Source: Achromobacter animicus | GTDB taxonomy: Bacteria > Pseudomonadota > Gammaproteobacteria > Burkholderiales > Burkholderiaceae_B | Length of the DNA stretch: 64,000 nucleotides | NCBI RefSeq assembly: GCF_902859585.1 | Contig: NZ_CADIJM010000007.1 | Location: forward strand, 124,001 to 188,000 | Direction: 5' to 3' | Shown here: positions 25,485 through 33,262 of the stretch, one piece after another | How the letters are laid out: each line of letters begins with the position of its first letter | Position numbering within the stretch: position 1 is the first letter of the stretch | The notes under the pieces: generated by a model | What the model was told of the DNA's origin: nothing | Databases searched by the model: none | Seen by the model: only the letters and a program-made list of their open reading frames with translations | Position numbers and translations under genes: made by a program

Positions 25485-26994
25485 CGGGATTGTTCAGCAG
25501 AAGGCGCAAATCGTCGCCGGTGTATTGCGGCGTTCCCGAAAATATTCCGTGAAACGAGGTCAACGGCGGGCCAACGACCAGCCCATCTTCGGACATGCTG
25601 AATTCGCGGATGGCATGTTCGTGCGCGCCACTGCGCTTCTTGACGACGGAGATGGCTCGCCGGACGCGTCCGTCGTGCTCGAAATACCGCAACATGATCA
25701 CCGTATCGCTGAGATAGCTGATGTCCATGGGCGTTTCCATCGGGCCCACCAGACCGTGCTGGGCCAGGATCATCACCGTCGTCACGCCCTGCTGCCCCAG
25801 GTAGCTCAGCAATTCGTGCATCTGCAGAATCAAAAAGCGCCCGTCGGGCATGGCGTTCAGATAGCCGTTCAAACTGTCGAACACCACCACGCGCGCGCCA
25901 TCATCTTCAACCGCGCGGCGAACTATCGCCGTGAATTCGCCCGGCGCCATCTCCGCGGGATCGACTTGTCTGAAGGTCAGAAGCCCTGCGTCCAGCGCGG
26001 ATTCCAGCGGCATTCCCAGTGCACGTGAGCGCGCGAAGAACGTGGCCCGGGACTCGTCGAACGCGAAAATGGCTGCGTGCTCGCCGCGCTGCGTCGATGC
26101 CAGCGCATAGGTTGCCGCAAGCGAAGACTTGCCCACCCCCGCCGCGCCGATCAGCAGAACATTCGTCCCGCGGTCCAACCCGCCGCCCAGCAAGCTATCC
26201 AGTTCGGCGTTGCCGCTGGGCGTGGGCGTCGGGGAAAACGCTTTGTGATGCTCCGCCGCAACGAGCCTCGGATAGACCTCGAGCCCGCCCTTCCTGATCG
26301 TGAAGTCGTGGTAGCCACCGCGAAAATCCATGCCGCGCATTTTCAATATGCGCAGCCGCCGTCGCTGGGCGCCGTAGTCGACCGCCAATTGCTCAAGTGC
26401 GATCACGCCGTGCGAGATCGAGTGCAATTGCAGGTCGTCCTCTTTGGCCGCCTGGTCGTCCAGCAGGATCACCGTACACCGGCGATTAGCGAAAAAATGC
26501 TTCATCGCCAGAATCTGCCGGCGATAACGCAGTGAGCCCTGCGCCAGCAGGCGCAGTTCCGACAGGCTATCGATGACGACCCGTGCTGGGTCAAGCTGTT
26601 CAACCTTGTCCAGGATCAGGCGCGTGGTCTCGGTCAGCTCCATCTCGGCGGGGTGCAGAACGGTGAGTTCCCGCTCGGGATCCAACACGTCTTCGGACAC
26701 CAGTTCCAGGATCTCGACACCGTCCAATGACCACCCGTGGCGATGGGCGACCAGACTGAGTTCGGCCGGACTTTCGGAAAGCGCGACATAAAGCGCGCGC
26801 TCGCCGTGACGGACGCCTTCCAACAGGAATTGCATTCCCATGGTCGTCTTGCCCGTGCCCGGCCTTCCCTCGCAAAGATACATTTTGTTGGGATCCAAGC
26901 CGCCGCCGAGAATGTCATCGATGCCGAGGTTTCCGGTCGAAATTCGGGGGTCTGGCTTGAAAGCCGCAGTCTGTTCTTCAATCGTTGCGCTCAT
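25471..26994 (-). CDS. Double-domain KaiC-like RecA-superfamily ATPase
   Basis: A 507-residue protein with two tandem KaiC domains. Walker A motifs are GRPGTGKT (residues 43-50) and GAAGVGKS (about 279-286). Each domain has the acidic pair region (ALSESPAE; AFDESRAT) and a Walker B-like strand (ARVVIDSLSEL; ARVVVFDSLNG). Outside cyanobacteria such proteins are not clock proteins as such; they are often paired with histidine kinases and linked to stress or light responses. No kaiA or kaiB is seen. Co-translation with a hybrid kinase supports a signalling module. Confidence 0.93.
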   Translation of the reverse strand: MSATIEEQTAAFKPDPRISTGNLGIDDILGGGLDPNKMYLCEGRPGTGKTTMGMQFLLEGVRHGERALYVALSESPAELSLVAHRHGWSLDGVEILELVSEDVLDPERELTVLHPAEMELTETTRLILDKVEQLDPARVVIDSLSELRLLAQGSLRYRRQILAMKHFFANRRCTVILLDDQAAKEDDLQLHSISHGVIALEQLAVDYGAQRRRLRILKMRGMDFRGGYHDFTIRKGGLEVYPRLVAAEHHKAFSPTPTPSGNAELDSLLGGGLDRGTNVLLIGAAGVGKSSLAATYALASTQRGEHAAIFAFDESRATFFARSRALGMPLESALDAGLLTFRQVDPAEMAPGEFTAIVRRAVEDDGARVVVFDSLNGYLNAMPDGRFLILQMHELLSYLGQQGVTTVMILAQHGLVGPMETPMDISYLSDTVIMLRYFEHDGRVRRAISVVKKRSGAHEHAIREFSMSEDGLVVGPPLTSFHGIFSGTPQYTGDDLRLLLNNPDAST

Positions 26995-27201
26995 GGCTTT
27001 CCCGTAAAAACGAGTGAGAAAGCAAGCATATCGCCATCGTCAATCCCGAATGGCATCCAGCACGAAAGATATGTTACGTACTGAATCGCACCCATCGGAC
27101 GAGAATCGCGGCTTCAAGTCCGACCAGAAGGAGGTCAGCGCGGGATTGCACGGCCTGGCTCGCCGCTTGGCCCTGTAACAAAGGCGCAATGCAACCCGCA
27201 A

Positions 27202-27247
27202 GAAAACGCCCGCCTTCTGCATACGAATGCAGAAGGCGGGCGTCTTG
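27202..27247 (-). terminator. Rho-independent terminator of the Ig-like protein gene
   Basis: A perfect 17-bp stem (27206-27222 with 27227-27243) and 4-nt loop ACGA is followed on the minus strand by TTTTC. It lies 14 nt behind the stop codon at 27261. Confidence 0.85.
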
Positions 27248-27260
27248 CGGGTCAATCAGC

Positions 27261-28367
27261 TTATTCGAACGAAATCTGAAGTTGAGGATTGATCTTCCAT
27301 TCGAATCGGGCACTGGCCTCGCCGCCGCCGGCGTCCTGGGCCAACACCACATACCGGCCTTCTTGCGGGGTCGGCGGCACCAAGCCCCGTAGCGTGCCGG
27401 TGGCCTCGTCGAACTGCAGGCCTTCCGGAAGCCGGGCGGGCGTCGTGCCGTCCTTGTCGAATAGCGTGTAGCGCACCGCACCGCTTCCGCCCGTGGCGTT
27501 TACCACCGGCACCGCCGACGGCATCGTGGCGCCCGCCGTGAGTTCGATCGGAAGGGTGGAGACCTCCAGCGCGGGCGCCAGGTTGAAATCGACGGGAATG
27601 GAAACGCGGGCGCCGCCCTCGTCGCTGATGGTGGCCGTAAGCCCCGCCATTTTTTCCAGGGACTTGGGCACCGCGCCGCTGACACGGCCGCTGCCGTCGA
27701 GCACCAGCCCGGAAGGCATGCGCATGGCGCTGCCGTCGGGATTGGAATAGGAAACGGCGTAGTTGCCGGTGCCGCCGCTGACGTTGATGAACTTGACGGG
27801 GCTCTTGATGCGCCCGCCCGCCGTCGCTTGAATGGAGCCGCCCTCAACGTTCAAGGGCGGATTGATGGTCAGTTGCACGGTACGGCTGGCCTTGCCGCCG
27901 CCGCTGTCTTCAACCTGGATGAGATACGTCAACGTCTTGGGGCTGGCCACGGAAGGAGCGGCGCCAGACAGCGAACCGTCGGATCCGAACACCAGCCCGG
28001 CCGGCAGTTCGGCGGGTTTGCCGCTGGTATCAAGCAGCCGGAAGTTCAACGCCCCGGTGCCGCCCGACGTGCGCACCCGGATCAACTGGGAATTGAGCGT
28101 TGCGCCCGAGGTGATGGAGAGGCCCTTGTCCGGTGCCACGGCAGCCGGGCGGGCGCGGGTGATGTCTTGAGATCCCGTGGTTGCCGCGGACGCCGCCGGC
28201 GCTTTGGTGCCGGATGAAGGTGCCCCCTTGGCAGGCGCGGCACGCTGAGTGATTTTCCCCACGGGCGGTTTGAAGTCTTCGGCAGCGATGGCTTGGCCAG
28301 GCGTGACTGCGATCAGTCCAACAGCGGCTCCCAAGCACGCGAATCGGGAGATTATCTTTTTATTCAT
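27261..28367 (-). CDS. Secreted protein with putative Ig-like repeats
   Basis: A 368-residue precursor. A signal peptide (MNKKIISRFACLGAAVGLIA, cleaved near AIAAED) is followed by a low-complexity linker and then three beta-sandwich repeats of about 90 residues. Each repeat has a VSGGTGNY / TSGGTGAL / ATGGSGAVRY element and a later LPxGLxFDxxxGxLxG motif, typical of putative-Ig (He_PIG) or cadherin-like repeats. These usually mediate adhesion or carbohydrate contact outside the cell. No anchor motif is seen. It is flanked by regulators, and its role is unknown. Confidence 0.75.
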   Translation of the reverse strand: MNKKIISRFACLGAAVGLIAVTPGQAIAAEDFKPPVGKITQRAAPAKGAPSSGTKAPAASAATTGSQDITRARPAAVAPDKGLSITSGATLNSQLIRVRTSGGTGALNFRLLDTSGKPAELPAGLVFGSDGSLSGAAPSVASPKTLTYLIQVEDSGGGKASRTVQLTINPPLNVEGGSIQATAGGRIKSPVKFINVSGGTGNYAVSYSNPDGSAMRMPSGLVLDGSGRVSGAVPKSLEKMAGLTATISDEGGARVSIPVDFNLAPALEVSTLPIELTAGATMPSAVPVVNATGGSGAVRYTLFDKDGTTPARLPEGLQFDEATGTLRGLVPPTPQEGRYVVLAQDAGGGEASARFEWKINPQLQISFE

Positions 28368-28616
28368 AACGGTCCTTGTGACTTAATCAACGATGCGCAG
28401 TGCGCATTACACGTCTCTCTACAAGCTGGGCGCGTCGCCCGCCTTATGAGACCCCAATTACCCTGTGCCTTTCAGCTAGGCCTTGATGCTCCGCTTTGCC
28501 TCGTTGCATTTACATAACGGAGTCGCGCAAGGCTGCAGGCCACGTTCAGCGTCAACGAATCTGGAAACTGGGCGACACATTATTCCAAGATCAACAGACC
28601 GGAATGCAGAGTAGAA

Positions 28617-29438
28617 CTACCTCTTTGCATGCCCAAAATCGCGGTGCGCCTGAGCGAGCCGCCCGTCGCCCTCGGGCTTTATCAGACCGATGAAAAGGCG
28701 GGCCAAGGCGAGCGATGTGTTGATGTTCAACTTCGAATAAATGCGCGCCTTGTGGTTGTCCACGGTTCGGACTGAGATATGGAGATCCTCGGCAATCTCC
28801 TTGCTGGAGTTTCCAGCGATGACGCCTTGGACGATCACGAGTTCGCGCGGCGTGAGCATGGCTTTGCGCGCTTCTTCCTGGTCCGCGCAGACACGGTTCA
28901 AATGGGCACCACGGCTCAGGCGCAGCGCAAAATGAATGGCCTGGCCGAGCCGGCTTGAGTTCAACGGCTTGGCGAAGAAATCGACCGCGCCGCGCCGCAT
29001 GGCTTCAACCGCATCGCCGAATTCGGGATCTGCCTTGATGAAGATTGTTGGCAACGCCGCGTTCGCCTGGACCAGGTCGCGCTGCAAGGCGGTCTCGGCA
29101 GCCGGCTTTCCGAAATCCATGATCAGGCAATCGCACTCGCCAGCCGTATAGATGGATAAGAATTCGCGGACCGTTCGGCTCTGCACGACCTCGATGGAAA
29201 AGTCCGCAAGTATTCGGCGGACCGCCCACGCCGACGACTCGTCTTCGTCAACGATGTAAGCCTTTGCGCCTGGGGGGGTGGGATTCGGCCCGGCCGCGGA
29301 CGCAGCCTTTGCCTGCGGCGCCAGGCGGGAGTCATGGAAGATACGCGGGTGGTACTGCCCCCACCTCAGCGACTGTTCGAAATACGGCATCATCAGTAAT
29401 GGCAAGAATGCAAAGCGTCTGACATGGCTGGCACCCAT
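28617..29438 (-). CDS. FixJ/LuxR-type response regulator with unusual receiver
   Basis: A 273-residue regulator. After an N-terminal extension of about 58 residues comes a receiver (AYIVDEDESSAW ... CLIMDFGKP, phospho-acceptor Asp present; FFAKP, conserved Lys present). The C-terminal LuxR helix-turn-helix is canonical (LTPRELVIVQGVIAGNSSKEIAEDL, then SVRTVDNHKARIYSKL). The switch Thr/Ser, which should follow the fourth strand (IFIT in FixJ), is Lys here (IFIKADP). The extension may be dispensable, as later starts exist near 29390. No cognate kinase is adjacent; the hybrid kinase at 24-25 kb is a candidate. Confidence 0.88.
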   Translation of the reverse strand: MGASHVRRFAFLPLLMMPYFEQSLRWGQYHPRIFHDSRLAPQAKAASAAGPNPTPPGAKAYIVDEDESSAWAVRRILADFSIEVVQSRTVREFLSIYTAGECDCLIMDFGKPAAETALQRDLVQANAALPTIFIKADPEFGDAVEAMRRGAVDFFAKPLNSSRLGQAIHFALRLSRGAHLNRVCADQEEARKAMLTPRELVIVQGVIAGNSSKEIAEDLHISVRTVDNHKARIYSKLNINTSLALARLFIGLIKPEGDGRLAQAHRDFGHAKR

Positions 29439-29589
29439 CGCTGCTCGCGTCTACCGCTTGAGCGAGCCATCCGGATTGGCCTGCACAGCGCACCGAAGTA
29501 TAGATACGCGTCCCCTACCCTCCCATCAGAGGATTATTAATCTCGCGGGGGCAAAGACCTCTTCTGTTGATTGCGCCGCGAAGCCGCCG

Positions 29590-29835
29590 CTACGGCGTGG
29601 CCCAGGCCTTCAAGAGAGCGCCATGCCGGACCGCGCATTCGCCATACTGCACCGCAAGCGCCATATAACTGCGGGCTAGATCGTCCCAGTTGTCACTTGT
29701 GACTTCCGGCACCGGCGGGCACGGTTGACCCAGGTTCGCCGGAAGAATTGGCCAGACGGCCGGCTTCGTTGATGTGCCGCAGGCGCTCAGCGTCAATGCG
29801 GCAGTCAGCAGGCAGAGGCCTCTGAGCTTCGACAC
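29590..29835 (-). CDS. Rz1-like outer-membrane spanin lipoprotein
   Basis: An 81-residue protein with a lipoprotein signal (LLTAALTLSACG, lipidated Cys) and a proline-containing periplasmic part (WPILPANLGQPCPPVPEV). It starts inside the Rz gene in another frame and runs past its end, the classic nested Rz/Rz1 arrangement. Rz1 joins Rz across the periplasm to fuse the membranes in the last step of lysis. Confidence 0.82.
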   Translation of the reverse strand: MSKLRGLCLLTAALTLSACGTSTKPAVWPILPANLGQPCPPVPEVTSDNWDDLARSYMALAVQYGECAVRHGALLKAWATP

Positions 29836-30091
29836 GGGTGTACCTCTGGATTGTCATGGAACGGGCAGCGCGCAATATGGCGAGCGCATCCTCCAGACTG
29901 TTGGAAACGACGGCCAGGCGCATCGTCTGATTTTTGAATTCGTGCAACTCGGTCAACGTGTGTTCAGCGTTCGCTTTTGCCATGCCGGCGTGAAACTGGT
30001 GAAAGCCATACCACCGGACGCTCATGAACAGCGCCGCCACCAACGTTGCGCCGATCAGGTACGGCGCAATATTGCGCAGTTGCGAAATCAA
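29693..30091 (-). CDS. Rz-like inner-membrane spanin
   Basis: A 132-residue protein with an N-terminal membrane anchor (YLIGATLVAALFMSVRW) and a long helical periplasmic domain (TLTELHEFKNQTMRLAVVSN). The start is TTG at 30091, which overlaps the endolysin stop (TTGA) and is preceded by GGGAGG; a longer upstream frame has no such signal. It pairs with the nested Rz1 gene. Confidence 0.8.
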   Translation of the reverse strand: MISQLRNIAPYLIGATLVAALFMSVRWYGFHQFHAGMAKANAEHTLTELHEFKNQTMRLAVVSNSLEDALAILRAARSMTIQRYTRVEAQRPLPADCRIDAERLRHINEAGRLANSSGEPGSTVPAGAGSHK

Positions 30092-30498
30092 GGGCGTCCC
30101 TCCCACTCGCGTGGAATCTGGAAGTGTGGGCCGTCCTTGAGCGTCTTCCAGTCTCCGCCCCACTCCACCGGAACGCCAAGTTCGGCGGCGCAGCCCTTGA
30201 CCACGGCGGCCAGATCGGCAAAAGCCTGCCAGTCGCTCCATGGAATGCCGCCGTTGACGATGGGCGCCAGATCGACTGCATGGCTCAAGCCGTCCCGCTG
30301 AGGCAGGTGGTAGCTGGCCATGGTCTGACTGGCGCCGCGACGCACATAATCATGCTGCTGCGCGAGGGTTCGCACGCCCTCAACCACGGTGAAATCGACC
30401 GAGGTGCGCTGGATGGCGAGCTGCACAACATCGACCAGATCCGGGTGCACCCCCTCAAGGCGAGCGAGGCTGCGCTGCGAAAGTCGAAAGACGCTCAT
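30088..30498 (-). CDS. M15-family peptidoglycan endopeptidase (endolysin)
   Basis: A 136-residue enzyme of the phage L-alanyl-D-glutamate peptidase type (VanY/M15). Zinc ligand motifs are seen as SYHLPQRDGLSHAVDLAP (His and Asp) and the C-terminal HF in GPHFQIP. It starts SVFRLSQRSLARLEGVHPDL, as in T5-like and prophage endolysins. It has no signal sequence and therefore depends on the holin. AGGAG precedes the ATG. Confidence 0.9.
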   Translation of the reverse strand: MSVFRLSQRSLARLEGVHPDLVDVVQLAIQRTSVDFTVVEGVRTLAQQHDYVRRGASQTMASYHLPQRDGLSHAVDLAPIVNGGIPWSDWQAFADLAAVVKGCAAELGVPVEWGGDWKTLKDGPHFQIPREWEGRP

Positions 30499-30534
30499 CT
30501 TTTCAAACTCCTGAGTTTTTACGGGGCGCCCATG

Positions 30535-30843
30535 TCAGGGCCTTTTTCCGCGAACGCGGTCGATAACGGCCTGCCACAACGCTGGAATCGGCATGGCCTG
30601 CACGGCGTCCCAAGCGCGAGAAACAATAGCCATGCCAAACATCCCGGTAAGAAACCCCGTCAAGCCCTCGGGGATTCCCAACATGACCGAAAGATAAGGC
30701 GCCGCGTAGTAAGCGCCGAGCGACCCGCTCAACGCCATACTCAATCGGGCAGGCCACGACCCCTGCAGGTATTGCATGGACACAACCGCGCCGAGCACGC
30801 CGGCGAACTTTGCCGCGAGGGCGTCGATGTCCTGGATGTTCAA
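30535..30843 (-). CDS. Putative holin
   Basis: A 102-residue membrane protein with two or three hydrophobic segments (FAGVLGAVVSMQYL; LSGSLGAYYAAPYLSVML; LTGFLTGMFGMAIVS) and a basic C-terminus (DRVRGKRP). Its position directly before the endolysin is typical of holins. The start is TTG with AGGAGG 6 nt ahead. Family membership is not certain. Confidence 0.7.
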   Translation of the reverse strand: MNIQDIDALAAKFAGVLGAVVSMQYLQGSWPARLSMALSGSLGAYYAAPYLSVMLGIPEGLTGFLTGMFGMAIVSRAWDAVQAMPIPALWQAVIDRVRGKRP

Positions 30844-30862
30844 GTGGGCCTCCTGTTGTCGT

Positions 30863-30885
30863 AAAAAAGCCCGCGGAGGGCGGGC
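30863..30885 (-). terminator. Rho-independent terminator between tail and lysis genes
   Basis: On the minus strand GCCCGC / GCGGGC with a 5-nt loop is followed by TTTTTT. It separates the fibre-associated gene from the holin, so lysis genes may need read-through or antitermination. Confidence 0.8.
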
Positions 30886-30952
30886 ATGGAAAGCGGATCA
30901 TCGACACGAAGCGCAAGGAGGTACGGGCGAAGAACGCTGAGCAGCTCCACGC

Positions 30953-31387
30953 TCAACTGGAGACATCATCGGGACCCGCCGGCCGCAGAAGTTCGGCGCG
31001 ACGCTCCGGCACCAACAATCCTTTGGCTATGTAGAGATCAAGCCCAGCGGCGATGTGAGGATCCTCCACGTTGATAATTCCAGCTCGATTAAAGTCGTCA
31101 TACACGAGACCCACCTCCATATCGGTGAGCTGTGCCTTCCTGATCCGGATTTGCTCCTCGACAGCGAATCGCTTCATATACTCACGCGGAGAAAAAACGC
31201 TTTTCGCCACGGCGGGAACCTCGGGCGCGGCGAACTTGCCGCTTTCATAGAGATAACCCTCCTGCACCCCTGCGTGCGCTTCGACCCACTTGAATTCGGG
31301 ATGAAAGCGCCCCGCAGGATCGATGCTCGTTGTTTCAGTAACGCGGCCTTCTTGAATCAATGCCCAAATAGTCATCATCATCACCAT
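30953..31387 (-). CDS. Phage tail-associated protein behind the fibre gene
   Basis: A 144-residue soluble protein. The N-terminal part (RFHPEFKWVEAHAGVQEGYLYESGKF) is followed by a helical section with SPREYMKRFAVEEQIRIRKAQ and GLDLYIAKGLLVPERRAELL. This pattern is common in small phage proteins encoded just after the tail fibre, sometimes acting in fibre assembly. The start is uncertain among several ATG/GTG codons at 31387-31376. It overlaps the fibre stop. Confidence 0.6.
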   Translation of the reverse strand: MVMMMTIWALIQEGRVTETTSIDPAGRFHPEFKWVEAHAGVQEGYLYESGKFAAPEVPAVAKSVFSPREYMKRFAVEEQIRIRKAQLTDMEVGLVYDDFNRAGIINVEDPHIAAGLDLYIAKGLLVPERRAELLRPAGPDDVSS

Positions 31388-32598
31388 TCGATAAATACAA
31401 CACCGGCGCCGCCTGCGCCCCCTGCTGCGGTGGCGTTATACGCCGCACCGCCCGAGCCCCCCGCACCATGAAATCCGGTGGCACCGTTCACGCCCAACGT
31501 TACGTTGCCTGTCAGATTGACGGCGTTGGGGCAAGCGCCATAGAGCGTCGCGCCGCCAGGGCCGGACATGGCGTACACGCCATTCAGCACCGCCGCAAAG
31601 CTGCCTGCGGAACCGGGCACCCCCAATTGGCCTGTTCCCGAAGCGCCGCCCCCGCCGGAACCGCCGGGCACCCCACTAACGTTCGGCGCCGGGCTTCCAC
31701 CAGTCGCCGAAACAAACGTACCGAAGGAAGACATTCCGCCGGATGTACCGACCGTGGTGTTGGAGACGCCGCCACTGCCGCCGGCGCCAACCGTGACCAC
31801 AACGCTAGAGGCCCCCGCCAGCTCTACCAGGCTGATGACCGACATGCCGCCGCCTCCGCCGCCGGCTGCTGCACCAACAACGGCAGGACAAAAAGCACCT
31901 CCGCCGCCACCGCCGCCGCCAATGACTGTCACCCGAACCCGGGACACGCCATTCGGCACGTTCCACGTGTGAACGCCCGCCGTGTCGAATAGTCGAAGGC
32001 CGCGTTGCGGAAATAGCTGAGGAAGCGAAGAAGGCGAGATGGCTTTACGCGTCTCGTTGCCGACGAGCGTTTCGGCTGCGGTAGCGATCCGGATAAGACC
32101 CTGCCGCGTACTGTCTGCGGTCAAGCTTGCCAGGCTTGCCGGCGTCACCGCCCGGCTGGCATCCATTCCGCTAATGACATCGGCGGAGGTAGCAATTCCG
32201 GCCGGAAGCGCCACCCACCCCGTACCGCCCGTATCGGGATTCGAAGAATTTGCATTTACGGTACTCAGCCAATACCGGTTCTCGGCAGCCGAGAGCAAGA
32301 TTGCGCCTTTGGGATATCCGGAGATCGCGGCGGAAAACTCGGGATCGTACTTGTAGCCGCCGCCCGCGGCAGCCCACCGTTGGCCGTCGGTGACAAAATT
32401 CAAAATCCCATTGAAATCCGCCCCATAAGGCGGCACGCCCCCCGCCGCCAGCGGCGTCATGGTCAGCGGCGGAAATCCGTCGGTAAACGATGCCGCGCCG
32501 GGCGTTACGCCGATCTGCGAGCCGACGGGAATGGTGTTCTTGGTGCCGAACTGCGCGAACGGCACGGCGGACTTGCTGGGTGCATTGCTAGCTTGCAT
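31381..32598 (-). CDS. Tail fibre protein with glycine-rich receptor-binding tip
   Basis: A 405-residue fibre. The N-terminal part is a phage-fibre module (PFAQFGTKNTIPVGSQIGVT; GGVPPYGADFNGILNFVTDG), followed by a short repeat-like shaft (RAVTPASLASLTADSTRQGLIRIATAAE). From about residue 205 the tip is a glycine-rich domain with long runs of Gly and the final GGAGGAGVVFIEW. In tailocins this protein decides the target strain. It overlaps the DUF2612 gene by 11 nt. Confidence 0.88.
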   Translation of the reverse strand: MQASNAPSKSAVPFAQFGTKNTIPVGSQIGVTPGAASFTDGFPPLTMTPLAAGGVPPYGADFNGILNFVTDGQRWAAAGGGYKYDPEFSAAISGYPKGAILLSAAENRYWLSTVNANSSNPDTGGTGWVALPAGIATSADVISGMDASRAVTPASLASLTADSTRQGLIRIATAAETLVGNETRKAISPSSLPQLFPQRGLRLFDTAGVHTWNVPNGVSRVRVTVIGGGGGGGGAFCPAVVGAAAGGGGGGMSVISLVELAGASSVVVTVGAGGSGGVSNTTVGTSGGMSSFGTFVSATGGSPAPNVSGVPGGSGGGGASGTGQLGVPGSAGSFAAVLNGVYAMSGPGGATLYGACPNAVNLTGNVTLGVNGATGFHGAGGSGGAAYNATAAGGAGGAGVVFIEW

Positions 32599-33262
32599 GG
32601 ATAAGCCCCGAAGATGTGAAAAATGCGCCGGATCCGAAAGGCTGCATCAGCGCCTCGCGGAACCCGAAGGTGGTTGGAAGGTCGACCTGCAGCACGCTGG
32701 CCTGGACCGCAGCCGGCTTGGGGATCGCGCCCGATTGGGTCAGGATGGCGATTTCGTAAGGTTCGAGCGCGAACTCGAACACATAGCGGAACTCCATGTT
32801 CCCCGTGTCCGATACGTAGCAGCGCCCGCGGCCGGCGAAGAGGTTGGAGAGCAGCCGGTTCAGGCTGGCCGAAGTGCAGTCGGAGATATTGGCCAGCGCC
32901 TTGACCAGGATGAGCTTGCGGTATGCGTCGTCAGTCAGGCGGAAGGTCTGGGTCGCCTGCACGCCGGCGAAGAACGGCGCCTCATCAAACGGCTTCCAGC
33001 TGATCGCCTCCTCAAAACCCAAGTAGGAAACATCGCCCGGTACGGTCAGCATGCGGCCGATGTCGACTATCCTGCCCCAGATGTCCAGACCGAACCCCCG
33101 CGCCGTCTCCACGTTCCAGACGAAGTCGAAGAACGCATCGAAATCCGCGTCGGGGTTGATGTACTCGTCCATGTTGTTGATCAACTGGACGAGCGTCGGG
33201 CTGTTGGCGTACTGGCTGATGAGCGTGCGGGCGACCAGTCCCGGCTTTGGATAGACCGTCAT
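32588..33262 (-). CDS. DUF2612 baseplate protein
   Basis: A 224-residue protein matching the DUF2612 pattern: QYANSPTLVQLINNMDEYI near the start, GRIVDIGRML, then FRLTDDAYRKLILVKALANI and a C-terminal domain. It occupies the place of P2 gpI, between the J-like protein and the fibre, and probably connects fibre to baseplate. ATGA overlap with the J-like gene shows coupling. Confidence 0.85.
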   Translation of the reverse strand: MTVYPKPGLVARTLISQYANSPTLVQLINNMDEYINPDADFDAFFDFVWNVETARGFGLDIWGRIVDIGRMLTVPGDVSYLGFEEAISWKPFDEAPFFAGVQATQTFRLTDDAYRKLILVKALANISDCTSASLNRLLSNLFAGRGRCYVSDTGNMEFRYVFEFALEPYEIAILTQSGAIPKPAAVQASVLQVDLPTTFGFREALMQPFGSGAFFTSSGLIHAS

